In this document: in pieces, positions 61,339-64,000 of the stretch
Layout of the letters: each line of letters starts with the position of its first letter
Numbering within the stretch: the stretch's first letter is position 1
DNA from: Murimonas intestini
GTDB taxonomy: Bacteria > Bacillota > Clostridia > Lachnospirales > Lachnospiraceae
Assembly: GCA_003148945.1 (NCBI GenBank)
Contig: QGGY01000003.1
Span: forward strand, 434,001-498,000
Length of the DNA: 64,000 nt
Reading direction: 5' to 3'
Position numbers and translations under genes: made by a program
Notes under the pieces: model-generated
What the model was told of the DNA's origin: nothing
The model's database searches: none
Seen by the model: only the letters and a program-made list of their open reading frames with translations

Positions 61339-61622
61339 AGCCAGCTTTGTGTCAGTAAACTTGGCGCCGTCAGGAAGGGGAACGGTGGGGTTCGTTGTGG
61401 TGGACTATAGTGAGGAAGATGAAAATCTTAGGCTCCGTGTTCCGCGGTCAGCAAAAACGAGTGCTTGCACTCGAGGCCGGAGCTGTCTGAGGGGCGGTTG
61501 CATCGGCAAACGCACCGAGTTTCCGGCCGCTTTTTGCGGTTCGAGCGGGGCACGGAGCCTTAGATTTTCACTCCGCAGCGGTCGGACAGAACAACGAACC
61601 CCACCGTTCCCCTTCCTGACGG
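61339..61622 (+). ncRNA. large structured element E2 (candidate ncRNA or cruciform repeat)
   Basis: Starts with AGCCAGCTTTG (61339-61349). Outer arm 61367-61398 pairs perfectly with 61591-61622 (32 of 32), although its sequence is mostly unrelated to the E1 arm. Second stem 61420-61439 pairs with 61551-61570 (19 of 20, with a T-T mismatch at the same place as in E1). Inner stems: GCAAAAA/TTTTTGC, GGCCGGA/TCCGGCC (61475-61481 with 61522-61528) and CGAGTG-CTTG-CACTCG (61458-61473). The core between them is nearly identical to E1. Confidence 0.75.
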
Positions 61623-61670
61623 TTCACTTCCTTCCGCGCAAAGCGTCCTGTTACTCCATTAAACAGCAAT

Positions 61671-62699
61671 TTATCTGTCCATCTCAAGTGAATTGCTGGT
61701 TTTATGATTGCGTATAATTCTGTCGATTTCAGTCAGGTCTGAGGACGGCAGGTCACCGGGGATCGTATTCTTTGTGGAACTGGTGGCATTGCCGTACTCA
61801 AGAGCCCTCTGACAATCGAAGCCGTGGGACAGAAGTCCGTACAAAACACCTGAGATATATGCGTCTCCGCTGCCGATGCGGTCCACTACGTCTATATTCC
61901 GGTAAGGTTCCTCCTCATAGAAAATATCCTGCTTTGCATCGTATATAACGGAACCGAATGTGTGTTTTTTAGGGCTGTGGACGGTCCTCTGGGTGGATGC
62001 TATAATGGACAGCGGATATTCCTTTGCAAAAGAGCGCATGATCTCATGAAGGCTTCCTGTCTTTAAAAAGGTCAGTTCAGCAGTGTCCTTGGAGCAGAAG
62101 AATATATCTACATAGGGCAGGATGGATTCAATGCACTCTTTTGCTTCCGGGCCGCTCCATAGATTAGCGCGGAAATTTACATCAAATGAAATAAGAGCGC
62201 CGGCTGCCTTGAAGCGTTTCATCATTTCAACGGCAGTCTCTTTTGTCTGCTCACAGAGAGCCAGAGTGATGCCGGTAGTGTGGAAGCATCTGGCAGAAGT
62301 GTAGAGGCTGTCCGGATAATCATCTGCCTTGATCTTGCAGAAGGAAGTATTCATCCTGTCGTACACTACGCCTGGTTTGCGGGGATAAGCGCCATTTTCG
62401 TAATAGTAGATGCCAAGCCTGGCATCTCTGTCATTGTCATAAGTCAGATAGTCATCGCTGACGCCCAGAAAGCGGACATGGTTTTTAGCAAAGGTACCAA
62501 TGTTGTTAGAGGGCAGCTTGGAAATGATTCCGGTGCGAAGTCCTAAGAGTGAAGCGCCGGACACTACATTCAACTCTGCACCGCCCATCTGTTTCTGGAG
62601 AGTGTCCCCTCTGGAGAGTCGTTCATTACCTACGGGAGAGAGACGAAGCAAAAGCTCTCCCAGTGAAAGCAGATCAAATTCCTTTTTCTTGTTATCCAT
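61671..62699 (-). CDS. PfkB family sugar kinase, 2-keto-3-deoxygluconate kinase-like
   Basis: A 342-residue ribokinase-family enzyme. SLGELLLRLSPVGNERLSRG at the N-terminus is typical of KDG kinases, GGAELNVVSGASLLGLRTG is PfkB signature 1 region, and DVVDRIGSGDAYISGVLYGL near residue 285 is signature 2 with the catalytic Asp in the GSGDA anion hole. It probably phosphorylates 2-keto-3-deoxygluconate. ATG 62699 follows AGGGGGATTCAATT on the minus strand; a frame open to 62822 has no RBS. It stops 48 bp from element E2, in converging orientation. Upstream there is a near-perfect sigma-A promoter and a KdgR-like dyad. Confidence 0.82.
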   Translation of the reverse strand: MDNKKKEFDLLSLGELLLRLSPVGNERLSRGDTLQKQMGGAELNVVSGASLLGLRTGIISKLPSNNIGTFAKNHVRFLGVSDDYLTYDNDRDARLGIYYYENGAYPRKPGVVYDRMNTSFCKIKADDYPDSLYTSARCFHTTGITLALCEQTKETAVEMMKRFKAAGALISFDVNFRANLWSGPEAKECIESILPYVDIFFCSKDTAELTFLKTGSLHEIMRSFAKEYPLSIIASTQRTVHSPKKHTFGSVIYDAKQDIFYEEEPYRNIDVVDRIGSGDAYISGVLYGLLSHGFDCQRALEYGNATSSTKNTIPGDLPSSDLTEIDRIIRNHKTSNSLEMDR

Positions 62700-62822
62700 A
62701 ATTGAATCCCCCTGATTATTCCGCCGTTCCGGCTTATTTTTAATGAAACACTTTGGGTGGAACGATTTCCATAAATAAATTGGACTTATCATGCAGAGTA
62801 TTTTAAATGAAAATAGTTCCAT

Positions 62823-62845
62823 AATACAAAACTGTGTTTTATATT
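62823..62845. promoter_or_regulatory. operator-like dyad downstream of the kinase promoter
   Basis: AATACAAAAC-tgt-GTTTTATATT, an inverted repeat with one irregular pair. Shape and AT/AAAC-GTTT pattern resemble KdgR sites. It lies about 15-40 nt downstream of the predicted kinase transcription start, suited to roadblock repression. Confidence 0.45.
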
Positions 62846-62863
62846 ATAATACTTTATAATGAA

Positions 62864-62892
62864 ATTATAAGTAAGTGCAGGGGAAATGTCAA
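62864..62892 (-). promoter_or_regulatory. consensus sigma-A promoter of the sugar kinase gene
   Basis: On the minus strand TTGACA (62887-62892), 17-bp spacer, TATAAT (62864-62869), matching both hexamers exactly. Confidence 0.85.
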
Positions 62893-63007
62893 GGTGAAAA
62901 TACTACTTTTTAAAATCACTTTTAGCAGAAGTTTTTGAGGGGAGATCCATTGTCTCCATCATGTTCTTGCGACAGGTACAGCTGTCTATGCTGTTTCGGA
63001 AGCAGCC

Positions 63008-63070
63008 GGAAAAATGCCCCCATCCTGTCAGGTAAGCATCATAGCCTGCCTGGCCGGAAGGGGGCATTTC
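63008..63070 (-). terminator. terminator after the CNNM/CBS gene
   Basis: AAATGCCCCC (63012-63021) and GGGGGCATTT (63060-63069) pair perfectly; an inner CAGG/CCTG stem closes the loop. On the minus strand the stem runs into TTTTT. The remaining 62893-63007 stretch holds only small dyads. Confidence 0.82.
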
Positions 63071-63097
63071 CAACGAGTTATTATCTGTTGTAAGCTG

Positions 63098-64000
63098 TTA
63101 TGAAACGCCTGCCAGTGACAGATCGGAAGACGCTTCGGAGATCAGGTTAAGTCTGACCTTTCGTATACGTTTTTCTTTCGTTTCCAGGATCTGAAAGCTT
63201 ACTCCTTTATCAGAGATGGTGAGATGTTCTGATTCAGAAGGGATATAACCAAGCTGTTCAATCAGAAATCCTGAAAGAGTATCATAATTTTCGGGTTCCA
63301 GCTTCAGATGGAATTTCTCATTCACCTCATCTATCAGTACAGAACCGTCAATGATATAAGTGTTTTCATCTATCTTCTCAAATTCAATAACTTCTTCATC
63401 GTGTTCATCGCTGATATCACCCACAATCTCTTCTACAAGGTCTTCAACTGTGACGATACCTGAGAAACCGCCGTATTCGTCGATCAGGACAGCCATCCTG
63501 TTGCGGGATTTCTGCAGCTCCAGAAAAAGTTCATCAGTATTCTTGCTGTCCGGTACAAAAAACGGCTCGTTCAGCAAGGTACGGATATCCATGTCCGCAA
63601 AAGCAGTCTTTCTCATTTCAAGCATAAAATCTTTCATGTGGAGGATTCCGATGATATTGTCAATCGTCTCCTCATAAACAGGGATTCTGGAATGTCTGGA
63701 TTCCAGGATGGCATCGATATTATCCCCGAAAGGTTCGTCTATATCTATAGCAAACACCTCACGCCGGGGGACCATGATATCCCTTGCAGTTTTGTCGTCA
63801 AATGAAAATATGGAATTGATCATCTCTTTTTCAATCTCGTTAAACACTCCGGCTTCACTTCCTGTTTCAAGAAGCGCCTTAATCTCTTCCTCAGAGACAG
63901 CTTCCTCCAGATTTTCAGTCTTCATCCCGATCAAATGCAGAAATCCGTTAGTCGATAAGGAGAGCAGCCTGATAAAGGGTGAGAGGATCTTTGAGATCGC
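63098..64000 (-). CDS. CNNM/CBS-domain (hemolysin C/CorC-like) membrane protein, N-terminus outside window
   Basis: The frame is open to the right window edge, so about 301 C-terminal codons are seen. ILSPFIRLLSLSTNGFLHLI is the end of the CNNM transmembrane domain. Two CBS motifs follow: ARDIMVPRREVFAIDID...RHSRIPVYEETIDNIIGILH and FVPDSKNTDELFLELQKS...GFSGIVTVEDLVEEIVGDI. A CorC/HlyC C-terminal domain (YIIDGSVLIDEVNEKFHLKL, DTLSGFLIEQLGYIP) ends the protein. Relatives (MpfA, YhdP, CorB) export Mg2+, with the CBS pair binding ATP. The apparent start at 63934 is internal. Confidence 0.92.
   Translation of the reverse strand, partial: AISKILSPFIRLLSLSTNGFLHLIGMKTENLEEAVSEEEIKALLETGSEAGVFNEIEKEMINSIFSFDDKTARDIMVPRREVFAIDIDEPFGDNIDAILESRHSRIPVYEETIDNIIGILHMKDFMLEMRKTAFADMDIRTLLNEPFFVPDSKNTDELFLELQKSRNRMAVLIDEYGGFSGIVTVEDLVEEIVGDISDEHDEEVIEFEKIDENTYIIDGSVLIDEVNEKFHLKLEPENYDTLSGFLIEQLGYIPSESEHLTISDKGVSFQILETKEKRIRKVRLNLISEASSDLSLAGVS

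Noticed and set aside
61349-61717. Open frame of 122 codons across element E2
   Set aside because: It runs through both arms of a perfect inverted repeat, has an Arg/Ser/Cys-rich composition unlike a protein, no RBS, and overlaps the kinase 3' end.

Overview
The window looks like chromosome of an anaerobic gut Firmicute, most likely a Lachnospiraceae (Clostridium cluster XIVa) member. The evidence is strong GGAGG ribosome-binding sites, sigma-A promoters, a T-box leader, a CIRCE element, DegV, DUF2325/DUF3793/DUF5721 and GPH/URO-D proteins typical of that family, plus abundant intergenic palindromic repeats. I cannot name a species. I see no tRNA, rRNA, CRISPR array, prophage or intact insertion sequence.

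Layout. 0-6.6 kb: a 5'-truncated DJ-1/VOC fusion, three overlapping HAD phosphatases, a small acidic protein, TraX, two TIM-barrel sugar isomerase-like proteins and a cupin. 6.85-22.2 kb: one long co-directional carbohydrate locus with an (alpha/alpha)6 glycosidase, two Gfo/Idh/MocA oxidoreductases, an ABC sugar importer without its ATPase, a membrane-bound AraC regulator, three paralogous beta-propeller glycosidase-like proteins and an ADP-ribosylglycohydrolase-fold protein. 22.2-28.4 kb: htpG with CIRCE, a DUF5721 protein, degV, a small membrane protein and a zinc alcohol dehydrogenase, interspersed with three copies of a structured repeat of about 142 bp. 28.4-34.4 kb: divergent argG and argCJBD around tandem ARG boxes.

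34.4-44.8 kb: a previously unlisted candidate type I toxin-antitoxin locus, asnA, class I ribonucleotide reductase nrdAB behind a Fur-like box, then a T-box controlled aspS-gatC-gatA-gatB operon making Asn-tRNA and Gln-tRNA by transamidation. 44.9-54.1 kb: a deacetylase-like lipoprotein, a MATE exporter, a GH31 glycosidase, tcdA and the trkA-trkH potassium system. 54.1-59.1 kb: an amidohydrolase, a PucR regulator, a GPH symporter and a URO-D family methyltransferase-like protein. 59.3-60.8 kb: a DUF2325-DUF3793-flavodoxin operon with an operator-like palindrome, probably metal responsive. 60.9-61.6 kb: two divergent 285-295 bp elements with a shared core and fully re-paired but unrelated outer arms. 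61.7-64 kb: a KdgK-like kinase and a partial CNNM/CBS protein.

The most interesting signals are non-coding: (1) the covarying twin elements at 60.9-61.6 kb, which look like a large structured RNA; (2) the type I toxin with a convergent antisense RNA at 34.48-34.82 kb; (3) a T-box whose specifier region reads both GAA and AAC; and (4) a 27-nt hairpin placed in sense orientation near the 5' ends of three unrelated transcripts.
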